From assembly GCF_041346945.1 (NCBI RefSeq), contig NZ_CP166850.1, positions 1,240,001-1,304,000 of the forward strand: 64,000 bases of DNA, read 5' to 3'. The notes under the pieces are model-generated. The model was not told the origin of the DNA and made no database searches. It worked only from the letters and a program-made list of their open reading frames with translations. Below, piece after piece: positions 27,430 through 35,190 of this stretch. Numbering within the stretch: the stretch's first letter is position 1; each line of letters starts with the position of its first letter. The translations under genes were made by a program, and so were the position numbers. The stretch is from Amycolatopsis sp. cg9 (lineage in GTDB: Bacteria > Actinomycetota > Actinomycetes > Mycobacteriales > Pseudonocardiaceae).

Positions 27430-28250
27430 ACTGGCGCCCCTTTCAGGATTCCCTTGACGATGTAGCGCCCCAGCAGCAGGAACAACGCGATGACGGGCAC
27501 CACGCCGACGGTCGCGCCGGTGAGCATCAGCGCGTAGTCGGTGTAGTAACCGCTCGCCAGCCGCGACAGGGCCACTTGCACGGTCGGCGTTTCGTTGGGG
27601 TCGAGTACCACGAGCGGCCAGAAGTAGTCGTTCCACGTGGCCATGAAGGTGAGCATCGCGAGCACCGCGGCCGGCGTGCGCAACGCGGGCACGGCGACGT
27701 GCCAGTAGGTGCGCAGGATCGAGCAGCCGTCGACGGTGGCGGCGTCGACGAGGTCGGCGCTGATGGCGTTCTCGCAGGCCTGGCGCATCCAGAACACGCT
27801 GAAGGCGCTGACCAGCGCGGGCACGATCACCGCTTCCAGGCGCCCGTACCAGCCGAGGTCGCCGACGACGAGGTACAGCGGGATGACGCCGAGCTGCGCC
27901 GGCACCATCGCCGAGCCGACGACCAGCAGGAACAGCGTGTTGCGGCCGCGGAAACGCAGGCGCGCGAAGGCGAACCCGGCGAGGCTCGCCAGCACGACGT
28001 TGGCCGCCATGACGGTGCCCGCGACGATCAGCGAGTTCCCGATGGCGAGCCAGAAGTCGACGGTGTCGAAGACGCGGCGCACGTTCTCGACGAGGTGCCC
28101 GCCCGGCACCAGCACCGGCGCCGCTTCCCCGATCGCCGAGTTGTCGCGCGTGGCCACGACGAACGACCAGTACAGCGGGAAGACGGACGCGCCGAGCACG
28201 CCGGTCAGCACCGCGTACACCCAGCCGCCCGGGCGGCGCCGCGCGGTCAC
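27426..28250 (-). CDS. Carbohydrate ABC transporter permease, MalG type
   Basis: A 274-residue inner-membrane permease with about six helices. The MalG-type EAA loop is visible as ENAISADLVDAATVDGCSIL. The GTG start overlaps the preceding permease stop by 3 bp, so translation is coupled. It pairs with the upstream permease to form the channel of a beta-glucoside importer. No ATPase gene is in the operon; in actinomycetes a shared MsiK-type ATPase usually serves such systems. Confidence 0.9.
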
Positions 28251-29152
28251 GCCGCCCTCACGAACCGGCGCACCAGCCGGTAGTTGACCAGCGCGAACAG
28301 CGCGCAGACCACGAACATCACCCACGTCAGCGCCGCCGCGTAGCCCGCGTTGAACTGCGTGAAGCCCTTCTCGTACAAGTACATGACGAGCGTCTGGAAC
28401 TGGCGGTCGTTGCCACCGGTGGCACCGGACCCGCCGGCGTCGAACAGCTGCGGCTCGGCGAAGAGCTGGAGGCCGTTGACCGTGCCGGCGACGGCGGTGA
28501 ACGCGATCGCGGGCCGGATGCCGGGCACGGTGATCGACCAGAACGTCCGCCACCGCGAAGCGCCGTCGAGCTCCGCGGCTTCGTAGAGGTCGTTCGGGAC
28601 GGCCTGCATCGCGGCCAGGTAGATCAGCGCGTTGTAACCGGTCCAGCGCCAGAGCACCATGCTCGCGACGGCGAGGTGCGACGTCCAGGTCGTCGCCTGC
28701 CAGTTGACCGGCGCGATGCCGACCCAGCCGAGCACTTCGTTGACGACGCCGTAGTCGCGGCTGAACAGCTGCCCGAACACCAGGCCGATCGCGACCACGG
28801 AGACGACGTTCGGCAGCAGGATCCCGGTGCGCCACCAGGTAGCGGCGCGCAGCGGCCGGTCGAGCAGCGCCGCGATGCCCAGTGCCAGCAGGAATTCCGG
28901 GACCGCGGCCAGCAGGAAGATGCTCACGGTGTTGGCGAGCGCGTTGTAGAAGTGCGGGTCGGCCAGCAGCTCGCCGTAGTTGGCGAGGCCGAGCCGGCCC
29001 TGGCCGCCTTCGAGGAGGTTCCAGTCGTGCAGCGAAACCCACGCCGTGTAGAGCAGCGGGTACGCGCCGAAAACCGCGAACAGCCCGAAGAACGGCGCGA
29101 CGAGCAGCAGCGGCGTGACCTTGCGGTCGAAGCGGGCGAGCCGGTGACGCAC
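28247..29152 (-). CDS. Carbohydrate ABC transporter permease, MalF type
   Basis: A 301-residue membrane protein with about six helices. The EAA loop reads DLYEAAELDGASRWRTFWSI. A short N-terminal cytoplasmic segment (RHRLARFDRK) precedes the first helix, as in lactose/cellobiose-type MalF permeases of actinomycetes. Its GTG start shares one base with the stop codon of the binding-protein gene (TAGTG). Confidence 0.9.
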   Translation of the reverse strand: MRHRLARFDRKVTPLLLVAPFFGLFAVFGAYPLLYTAWVSLHDWNLLEGGQGRLGLANYGELLADPHFYNALANTVSIFLLAAVPEFLLALGIAALLDRPLRAATWWRTGILLPNVVSVVAIGLVFGQLFSRDYGVVNEVLGWVGIAPVNWQATTWTSHLAVASMVLWRWTGYNALIYLAAMQAVPNDLYEAAELDGASRWRTFWSITVPGIRPAIAFTAVAGTVNGLQLFAEPQLFDAGGSGATGGNDRQFQTLVMYLYEKGFTQFNAGYAAALTWVMFVVCALFALVNYRLVRRFVRAA

Positions 29153-30408
29153 TACTTCAGCAGGGCTCGGGCTTGCTGGACGGCTTGCGCCCAGGCCTGG
29201 TCGACGGTCTGGGTCCCGTCCTCGATCCGCCCGAGCGCGCGGCCGAACTCCGGCCGCACGTCGGCGTCGTGCAGCCCCCGGTAGTTCGGCCGCAGCTGGT
29301 CGGCCGAAGCCGCGAAGATGCGCCCGATCGGCGCGTCCCCGAAGTACGGATCGGTGTGCGCGATGACCTGCGGGTCCTCGTAGACGGCCGGTTCGCTGGG
29401 CAGGATGCCGTCGGAGAGGAAGAGCTTCTTCTGCTGCTCCGGCGCGGTCAGCCAGCGGGCGAGCTCGTAGGCCTCCTTCTGGTGCGCGCCCTGCTTGGGC
29501 ACGGTCAGGAACGAGCCGCCCTGGTTGCCGCTCTTGCCGGGCACGGTCGTGACGTCCCACTTGCCCTTGTTGGTGTCCCCGCCGGCTTCCTTGATCTGGC
29601 TGAGCATCCACGCCGGGCACGCGACAGTGGCGAACGAACCCTGCTTGATCGCGACGTTCCACGCCTGCGTGAACGTGGTCGCCGCCGCCGTCTGCCCCTT
29701 CGCGGCGATCCCGCCGGACAGGTCGAACGCGGTGCGGACGCTGGGATTGGTATCGGCGATGAAGGAGTCGTCCCGTTGGGAGAAGTAGTTCTCCGGCGAC
29801 TGGTTGAGCATCGCCGTGTAGACGGTGCCCGCGGAGTCCGCGAACTTCACGCCGGGCGTCTTCTGCGTGAAGCGGTCGGCCGCGGCGGCGTAGGCGGGCC
29901 AGTCGGGGATCAGCTTCGCGACCTCTTCGCGGTCGGTCGGCAGGCCCGCGGCCTGGAAGAGGTCGCGCCGGTAGCAGAGGGCGAGGCTGCCCATGTCGGT
30001 GCCGAGCCCGAGCACGAAGTCCCCGTCGGTGCCCTGCGCCCACTTCCACGGCGCCCACTGGTGTTCGAGGTCGCGGGCCCCGAAGGACGCGAGGTCGGCG
30101 AACTTGTCCTTCGCCTTCCGGTACTGCGGGATGTACTGCTCCTCGATCGCGACGACGTCGGCGGCACCGCGGCCGGTGGCGAGCTGCGTCGCCAGGCCCT
30201 TGTGGTGGGTGTCGAAGTCGGTGACGCGGTTCTGCACCGTGATGTCCGGGTGCAGCTTCTGGTACTCCGCGATCAGCGGCGCGTAGCCGAACTCGCCGAA
30301 GGTGGCGATCGTGAGCTTCGTCGGGCCACCGGAGTCGGCGGGACTGCAGGCGGCGAGCAGGGTGAGCGCGGCGACCGCGGCGGCGGTCCGGCGGACGGTC
30401 GTGGGCAC
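29152..30408 (-). CDS. Sugar-binding lipoprotein of the ABC importer
   Basis: A 418-residue extracytoplasmic solute-binding protein. The signal peptide ends in a lipobox (LLAACS) for lipid anchoring, followed by TKLTIATFGEFGYAPLIAEY and HPDITV, typical of family 1 sugar-binding proteins. The GTG start has AGGGAG 4 bp upstream, overlapping the stop of the LuxR regulator gene 8 bp before. The nearby GH1 enzyme points to cello-oligosaccharides or other beta-glucosides as substrate. Confidence 0.9.
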   Translation of the reverse strand: MPTTVRRTAAAVAALTLLAACSPADSGGPTKLTIATFGEFGYAPLIAEYQKLHPDITVQNRVTDFDTHHKGLATQLATGRGAADVVAIEEQYIPQYRKAKDKFADLASFGARDLEHQWAPWKWAQGTDGDFVLGLGTDMGSLALCYRRDLFQAAGLPTDREEVAKLIPDWPAYAAAADRFTQKTPGVKFADSAGTVYTAMLNQSPENYFSQRDDSFIADTNPSVRTAFDLSGGIAAKGQTAAATTFTQAWNVAIKQGSFATVACPAWMLSQIKEAGGDTNKGKWDVTTVPGKSGNQGGSFLTVPKQGAHQKEAYELARWLTAPEQQKKLFLSDGILPSEPAVYEDPQVIAHTDPYFGDAPIGRIFAASADQLRPNYRGLHDADVRPEFGRALGRIEDGTQTVDQAWAQAVQQARALLK

Positions 30409-30416
30409 GGGCTCCC

Positions 30417-30995
30417 TCAGATCACCCCGGCCCGTACGGCGTACGCGACCGCGTGCGGCCGATTGCGCAGGTTGAGCCGGTTGGTCATGGCGTAGATGAC
30501 GTTCTTCACGGTCCGCTCCGAGTAGCAGAGCTTGCCCGCGATCTCGGCAGTGTCCCAGCCTTCGGCCATCAAGCGAAGCACATCCACCTCGCGCGGCGTC
30601 AGCGCCGCGCCGCTGCCCTCGTGCGCCAGCGCCTCGACCTGGTCGCGCAGCGGCGTCGTGCGCCCCCGCGCGGCGGCGAGCACGCTTTCGGTGAGCCGGT
30701 CGAGCGCGGTCCGCGGCAGCACGGCGGAGACGTGGCAGTCGGCCAGCACGCTCAGGTGCGCCGGGTCGACGTGCCCGGCGACCAGCACGATGGCGGCCGG
30801 CGACTCGGCGGCCGCGGCCCGCAGCGCGGCGACGACCTCGCGGTCGACCTGGCCGACGGCGAACACCAGGACCGACGCCTCGCCCCGGCGGGCCCGTGGC
30901 ACGACCAAGAGCTCCGGGCGGGACTTCAGGTGGTTGATCAGCCCGGTCAGGGCGATCGGGTCCGACGCCCACGCCGCCACTCGCACCTGGTCCAT
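30417..30995 (-). CDS. LuxR-type regulator with degenerate receiver, first gene of the sugar operon
   Basis: A 192-residue paralogue of the regulator at 17620-18222. The receiver-like N-domain (SDPIALTGLINHLK...) lacks an identifiable phospho-aspartate; the corresponding strand reads ASVLVFAVG. The LuxR HTH (LTPREVDVLRLMAEGWDTAE, ERTVKNVIY) is intact. The second ATG (30995) is chosen because AGGAGG lies exactly 5 bp upstream; the first ATG has no such site. It is 8 bp from the binding-protein gene, so it is probably co-transcribed with the transport operon in place of the usual LacI-type repressor. Confidence 0.85.
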   Translation of the reverse strand: MDQVRVAAWASDPIALTGLINHLKSRPELLVVPRARRGEASVLVFAVGQVDREVVAALRAAAAESPAAIVLVAGHVDPAHLSVLADCHVSAVLPRTALDRLTESVLAAARGRTTPLRDQVEALAHEGSGAALTPREVDVLRLMAEGWDTAEIAGKLCYSERTVKNVIYAMTNRLNLRNRPHAVAYAVRAGVI

Positions 30996-31038
30996 CCAGC
31001 CCTCCTCAGCCATTTTCCGACAGGCTCACTCTGCTGGG

Positions 31039-31091
31039 GGCGCCTTCACGAATTCTCTAACGGCGGTGGAGCCGTTCTTCACGCGGTGAAG
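31039..31091. promoter_or_regulatory. CTTCACG palindrome between the LuxR regulator and GH3 genes
   Basis: GGCGCCTTCACG at 31039-31050 and the near-perfect palindrome CTTCACGCGGTGAAG at 31077-31091 match the elements upstream of the paralogous regulator (18243-18282). They lie in the divergent region and could control both the sugar operon and the GH3 gene. Confidence 0.55.
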
Positions 31092-31140
31092 TCAGGCCGT
31101 CGACTACCGTCGGGGCACACGCCGACGAGTGAAGGGACCG

Positions 31141-32325
31141 ATGAACCGCCGACGTCTTGCCGCCCTCGGGGTGGCGTTCTCCATCGTGGCCGCGTGTCTG
31201 CTGGTCGTGGGCCTGCAGCCGCGGACCGTGTCCGGTTTGGCAGTGCCCCTGCCTTCTTCCCCGCCGCCTTCTTCGTTCAGCGCGGCTGTCCCGCCCGCGG
31301 CGCCCGCCCCGACGTCGAAGCTGGCCCGCCCGGGCGACTGCGCTTCACTGGCCGGCGGCCTCGACGTCCGCGCCCAGGTCGCGCAGCTGGTCGTCGTCGG
31401 GGTCACCGGCGACAACCCCGCCTCCACGGTCTCCCTGGTGCGCGACCACCAGGTCGGCGGGATCTTCATCGGCGGTAACGCAACAGCGTTGTTGAAAGAT
31501 CGCGCCCTGGCCGCGGTCCAGGCGGCGGCCAAGGTGCCGGTCGCGGTGTCGGTCGACGAGGAGGGCGGCCGCGTCCAGCGCATCGACGACCTCGACGGCG
31601 ACCTCCCGTCGGCCCGGACGATGGCCGCGACGAAGTCCCCGGACCAGGTCCGCGCCCTCGCCGCCGACCGCGGCCGCCAGCTGCGCGCCCGCGGCGTGAC
31701 GGTCGACTTCGCCCCGGACACCGACGTCACGGACGCCCCGGACGACGACGTGATCGGCGACCGGTCCTTCAGCCCGGACCCAGCGAAGGTGAAGACGTAC
31801 GCGAAGGCGTTCGCGGAGGGCCTGCGCGACGCGGGCATCCAGCCGGTGCTGAAGCACTTCCCCGGCCACGGCCACGGCTCGGGCGACTCCCACAAGGGCA
31901 CGGTGGTGACGCCGCCGCTCGCGCAGCTGCGTTCGGTCGACCTGGTCCCCTACCGCGACCTCGCCGACTACGGCCCCGTCGCGGTGATGGTCGGCCACCT
32001 CGACGTCCCCGACCTGACCGCCGGGGTCCCCGCGTCGCTTTCGCCCTCGGCGTACCGGCTGCTGCGCGGCGAGTTCGGGTTCACCGGCCCGGTCCTCACC
32101 GACGACCTCGGGGCGATGAAGGCGATCACGGCGCAGTACTCACTGCCGGACGCGGTGCTCAAGGCGCTGGAGGCGGGCGCGGATCAGGCGTTGTGGTCCT
32201 CCGGGGGCCGGGTGGACGAGGTGCTGGACCGGCTGGTGAAGGCCGTGCAGACCGGCGAACTGCCGCCGGCGCGGGTGCAGGAGTCGGTGACGCGGGTGCT
32301 GCGCGGCAAGGGTCTCTGCGCCTGA
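31141..32325 (+). CDS. GH3 family beta-N-acetylhexosaminidase/glucosidase, probable lipoprotein
   Basis: A 394-residue enzyme. A signal peptide with lipobox-like VAAC at 16-19 is followed by a Pro/Ser/Ala linker to about 60 and then a GH3 N-terminal barrel. NagZ-type hallmarks are KHFPGHG (238-244), the Asp-Ser-His dyad loop at 249-251 and the nucleophile region LTDDLGAM (Asp321/322). It resembles cell-envelope NagZ-like hexosaminidases acting on muropeptides or chitin fragments. The ATG at 31141 has AAGGGA upstream. It is divergent from the beta-glucoside operon. Confidence 0.88.
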   Translation: MNRRRLAALGVAFSIVAACLLVVGLQPRTVSGLAVPLPSSPPPSSFSAAVPPAAPAPTSKLARPGDCASLAGGLDVRAQVAQLVVVGVTGDNPASTVSLVRDHQVGGIFIGGNATALLKDRALAAVQAAAKVPVAVSVDEEGGRVQRIDDLDGDLPSARTMAATKSPDQVRALAADRGRQLRARGVTVDFAPDTDVTDAPDDDVIGDRSFSPDPAKVKTYAKAFAEGLRDAGIQPVLKHFPGHGHGSGDSHKGTVVTPPLAQLRSVDLVPYRDLADYGPVAVMVGHLDVPDLTAGVPASLSPSAYRLLRGEFGFTGPVLTDDLGAMKAITAQYSLPDAVLKALEAGADQALWSSGGRVDEVLDRLVKAVQTGELPPARVQESVTRVLRGKGLCA

Positions 32326-32371
32326 TCCCGCCAGGGTCGCCCGATGGGGGTTCGGACAGCGGGCGCGCCGG

Positions 32372-32875
32372 GTGCGTGACGGCCGCTTGGCGCACGGCAG
32401 GCGGGTCACGGCCTTGGGTTCGTGCGTGCGGCTCTACCACCCGGTCGGCCACCGGGCGACGCTGAGCTTCCTGGCCGAACTGGCCGGGCCGTACCAGCGG
32501 CACGAACAGGCGCTGCTGCGCGCGCTGGCGGCGCTGGAAGCCAGCCGCGCGGTGTGGCGCGCGGAGGCCGCGGCGTACGTGGACTCGCGCGTGAAGGAGA
32601 AACGGCTCGGCCGGCGGCGGCCGCCACCCGGCGATCCGCCGCGAAGCCGGATGAGCGGGCACTGGTACGCATCGACGCCCGAGCTGTCCCGGCGGGCGGC
32701 CGTCCACGCGCTGAAGCTGTGGGAGCTCGAGCCGGGCACCGCGGACGAGGCGGTCCGCGCCCTCGTCCGCGACTGCACCGCCACCGGCGGCCGGCTCACC
32801 GCCGGTCGGCTGGACATCGGTGCGACCGGCTGGCCGATGCCGCTCGTGGCGTCCGCGGCCGGCTCTTCGAAATAA
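32372..32875 (+). CDS. Hypothetical protein
   Basis: A 167-residue protein with strong GC third-position bias, so it is probably real, but I do not recognise it. The first part is helical (LAELAGPYQRHEQALLRALA), then an Arg-rich loop and a second helical part rich in Ala/Arg (SRRAAVHALKLWELEPGTAD). No signal peptide or membrane segment. It starts at a GTG with no good ribosome site, so the true start may differ. Confidence 0.55.
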   Translation: MRDGRLAHGRRVTALGSCVRLYHPVGHRATLSFLAELAGPYQRHEQALLRALAALEASRAVWRAEAAAYVDSRVKEKRLGRRRPPPGDPPRSRMSGHWYASTPELSRRAAVHALKLWELEPGTADEAVRALVRDCTATGGRLTAGRLDIGATGWPMPLVASAAGSSK

Positions 32876-32967
32876 TTCCGGAGACGTTGTCGGATCGGCG
32901 CGGTCGCGTTCGTAGCAGGGGTGAGGCCGCCCGCGAGGGGCGGCGCCGAGGCGGAGGAGCCCCGATC

Positions 32968-33582
32968 ATGAAGCTGACGACCGTGACCCAGCTGACCATC
33001 GACGGAGTCGTGCAGGGCAACGGCGGCGCGTCCGACGAGGACCGCCGGAACGGGTTCGAGCGCGGTGGCTGGGCCCCGGGGAAGGGCGACGACGAGACCC
33101 GGGCGTTCATCGCGCGGACCTACCAGCGCGCGGACGCGTTCCTGTTCGGCCGGCGCACCTACGACCTGTTCGCCCGCTCCTGGGGATCGGTCGAGCAGCT
33201 GCGCGCGCACCCCATCGGCGTGGCACTGGAGAACGCTCCCAAGTACGTCGCTTCGACCACGCTCACCGATCCGGCGTGGTCGGGCACCACCGTCCTGCCC
33301 GGCGACCTCGCGGCGGCCGTCGCGGAGCTGAAGGCCAAGCCGGGCGGTGAGCTGCAGGTGCACGGCAGTGGCACCCTGGTCCGGTGGCTGCTGGCGCACG
33401 ACCTGGTCGACGAGCTGGTCCTGACCGTGATCCCGGTGGTCCTCGGCCAGGGCACGCGGTTGTTCCCGGCCGACGGCCCCGATCTCGCGCTCGACCTGGT
33501 CGAGTCGCGAGTCGACTCGAAGGGCGTGACGACCCAGGTCTTCCGGCCGGCCGGGCGCCCGCAGTACGCGCCGACGGCGTGA
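32968..33582 (+). CDS. Dihydrofolate reductase family protein (RibD C-terminal fold)
   Basis: A 204-residue protein starting MKLTTVTQLTIDGVVQGNGG, with FLFGRRTYDLF and VHGSGTLVRWLLAHDLVDEL, motifs of the DHFR-like RibD-C fold. These stand-alone members are usually annotated as dihydrofolate reductase family; substrate is unknown. GGAGGAG lies about 9 bp before the ATG. It is followed by the YciI/ECF42 pair, and DHFR-like genes are recurrent neighbours of that pair in actinobacteria. Confidence 0.87.
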   Translation: MKLTTVTQLTIDGVVQGNGGASDEDRRNGFERGGWAPGKGDDETRAFIARTYQRADAFLFGRRTYDLFARSWGSVEQLRAHPIGVALENAPKYVASTTLTDPAWSGTTVLPGDLAAAVAELKAKPGGELQVHGSGTLVRWLLAHDLVDELVLTVIPVVLGQGTRLFPADGPDLALDLVESRVDSKGVTTQVFRPAGRPQYAPTA

Positions 33583-33618
33583 AGTCCCGACCACCACACC
33601 ACAGGAGGTGATCTCCGG

Positions 33619-33942
33619 ATGCGTTATCTGGTTTCCGTGATCGACGACAAGGACAACCCGGGCAGCACGGACCGGCAGCCCGCCATCAGCGAGTTCAACG
33701 AACGGCTGATCGCCGAGGGCTACTGGGTTTTCGCGGGCGGGCTCGCGAACACCGGCGCGGCCACGGTGGTCGACAACCGCGGCGAGCGGGCGGTGGTCAC
33801 CGACGGGCCCTTTCTGGAGTCCAAGGAGTACCTCGCCGGCGTCTGGGTGTGGGAGGCGCCCGATCTGGACGTGGCGCTCAAGCTCGCCACCGAGGCGTCG
33901 AAGGTCTGCGATCGGAAGATCGAGGTGCGGCCGTTCCAGTGA
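33619..33942 (+). CDS. YciI/DGPF-family protein
   Basis: A 107-residue protein, MRYLVSVIDDKDNPG..., with the name-giving DGPF motif in VVTDGPFLESKEYLAG. This family accompanies ECF42 sigma factors, whose neighbourhoods almost always encode DGPF proteins. The start has a strong AGGAGGTG about 9 bp upstream. Its stop overlaps the sigma-factor start by 4 bp (GTGA). Biochemical role is unknown. Confidence 0.88.
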   Translation: MRYLVSVIDDKDNPGSTDRQPAISEFNERLIAEGYWVFAGGLANTGAATVVDNRGERAVVTDGPFLESKEYLAGVWVWEAPDLDVALKLATEASKVCDRKIEVRPFQ

Positions 33943-35165
33943 ACGACGTCGAGCAGGCGGTCACCCGGGCCCACCGCGAGGAGTGGGCCCGGGTGGTGGC
34001 CACCCTGACCAGGCGCTTCGGTGACATCGACATCGCCGAGGAAGCGGCCGCCGAGGCGTTCGCGACCGCCGTCGAGCGCTGGCCGGCCGACGGCGTGCCG
34101 CCCGTCCCCGGCGCCTGGCTGACCACCACCGCCACCCGCAAGGCCATCGACCGGATCCGGCGCGAGAGCAAACGCGACGACAAGCAGAAGGAGGCGCTGA
34201 CGGTGTACGACGACGACCCGCCCGAACCCCTCGGCGCCATCGACGACGACCGGCTCCGGCTGATCTTCACCTGCTGCCACCCGGCACTGGCGGCGGAAGC
34301 CCGCCTGGCCCTGACGCTGCGCATGGTCGGCGGCCTGACAGTGCCCGAGATCGCCCGCGCCTTCCTGGTGGCCGAGACCACCATGGGCCAGCGGATCACC
34401 CGCGCGAAGGCCAAGATCAAGGCTGCTCGCATCCCGTACCGGGTGCCGTCCGCCGAAGACCTCCCCGCCCGCGTCTCCGGCGTGCTCGCCGTCCTGTTCC
34501 TCGTCTTCAACGAGGGCTACCTGGCGACCGGCCCGGACACCGATCCGGTGCGCCACGACCTGACCGCCGAGGCGATCCGCCTCACCCGCCTGATCCGCAC
34601 CCTCCTGCCGGACGACGGCGAAGTGGCCGGCCTGCTGGCCCTGATGCTCCTCACCGAGGCCCGCCGCCCCGCCCGCGTCTCGGCCGGCGGCGAACTGGTC
34701 GCCCTCGACGAACAGGACCGCGGCGCCTGGGACGCGGAGCTGATCGCCGAGGGCCACCGCTTGGTGCGCGAACGCCTCGCCACCGGCGTCGCCCCGGGCC
34801 GGTACCAGGTCCTCGCCGCGATCAACGCCGTGCACACGTCCGCCCGCGACATGCGCGACACCGACTGGTCCCAGGTTCTCGCGCTCTACAACCAGCTCGT
34901 CCGCCTCGACCCGTCCCCGGTCGTCGCCCTAAACCGCGCGATCGCACTCGCCGAACTCGACGGCCCCGACGTCGCCCTGGCGGAGGTCGGCCGGCTCGAA
35001 CCCGAACTGGCGGGCTACCACCCGTTCCACGCCACCCGAGCCGACCTCCTGCGCCGCCTCGGCCGAAGCCAGGAGTCACGGGCGGCGTACGAGAAGGCCA
35101 TCGAACTGGCGGACAACACCGCCGAGACCGCGGCGCTGACCCGTCGTCGGGACCAGCTGGGGTAA
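33939..35165 (+). CDS. ECF42-type sigma factor with C-terminal TPR-like extension
   Basis: A 408-residue sigma factor. Region 2 reads RRFGDIDIAEEAAAEAFATA and WLTTTATRKAIDRIRRE; region 4 reads GGLTVPEIARAFLVAETTMG. A long C-terminal extension (about 190-408) includes LFLVFNEGYLA and TPR-like ALNRAIALAELDGP. The extension, size and coupling to a DGPF protein define the ECF42 group. There is no anti-sigma factor; regulation is thought to involve the extension. It is convergent with the STAND ATPase gene. Confidence 0.9.
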   Translation: MNDVEQAVTRAHREEWARVVATLTRRFGDIDIAEEAAAEAFATAVERWPADGVPPVPGAWLTTTATRKAIDRIRRESKRDDKQKEALTVYDDDPPEPLGAIDDDRLRLIFTCCHPALAAEARLALTLRMVGGLTVPEIARAFLVAETTMGQRITRAKAKIKAARIPYRVPSAEDLPARVSGVLAVLFLVFNEGYLATGPDTDPVRHDLTAEAIRLTRLIRTLLPDDGEVAGLLALMLLTEARRPARVSAGGELVALDEQDRGAWDAELIAEGHRLVRERLATGVAPGRYQVLAAINAVHTSARDMRDTDWSQVLALYNQLVRLDPSPVVALNRAIALAELDGPDVALAEVGRLEPELAGYHPFHATRADLLRRLGRSQESRAAYEKAIELADNTAETAALTRRRDQLG

Positions 35166-35190
35166 CGGCCGCCGGCCGGCCGTGGCGCGG

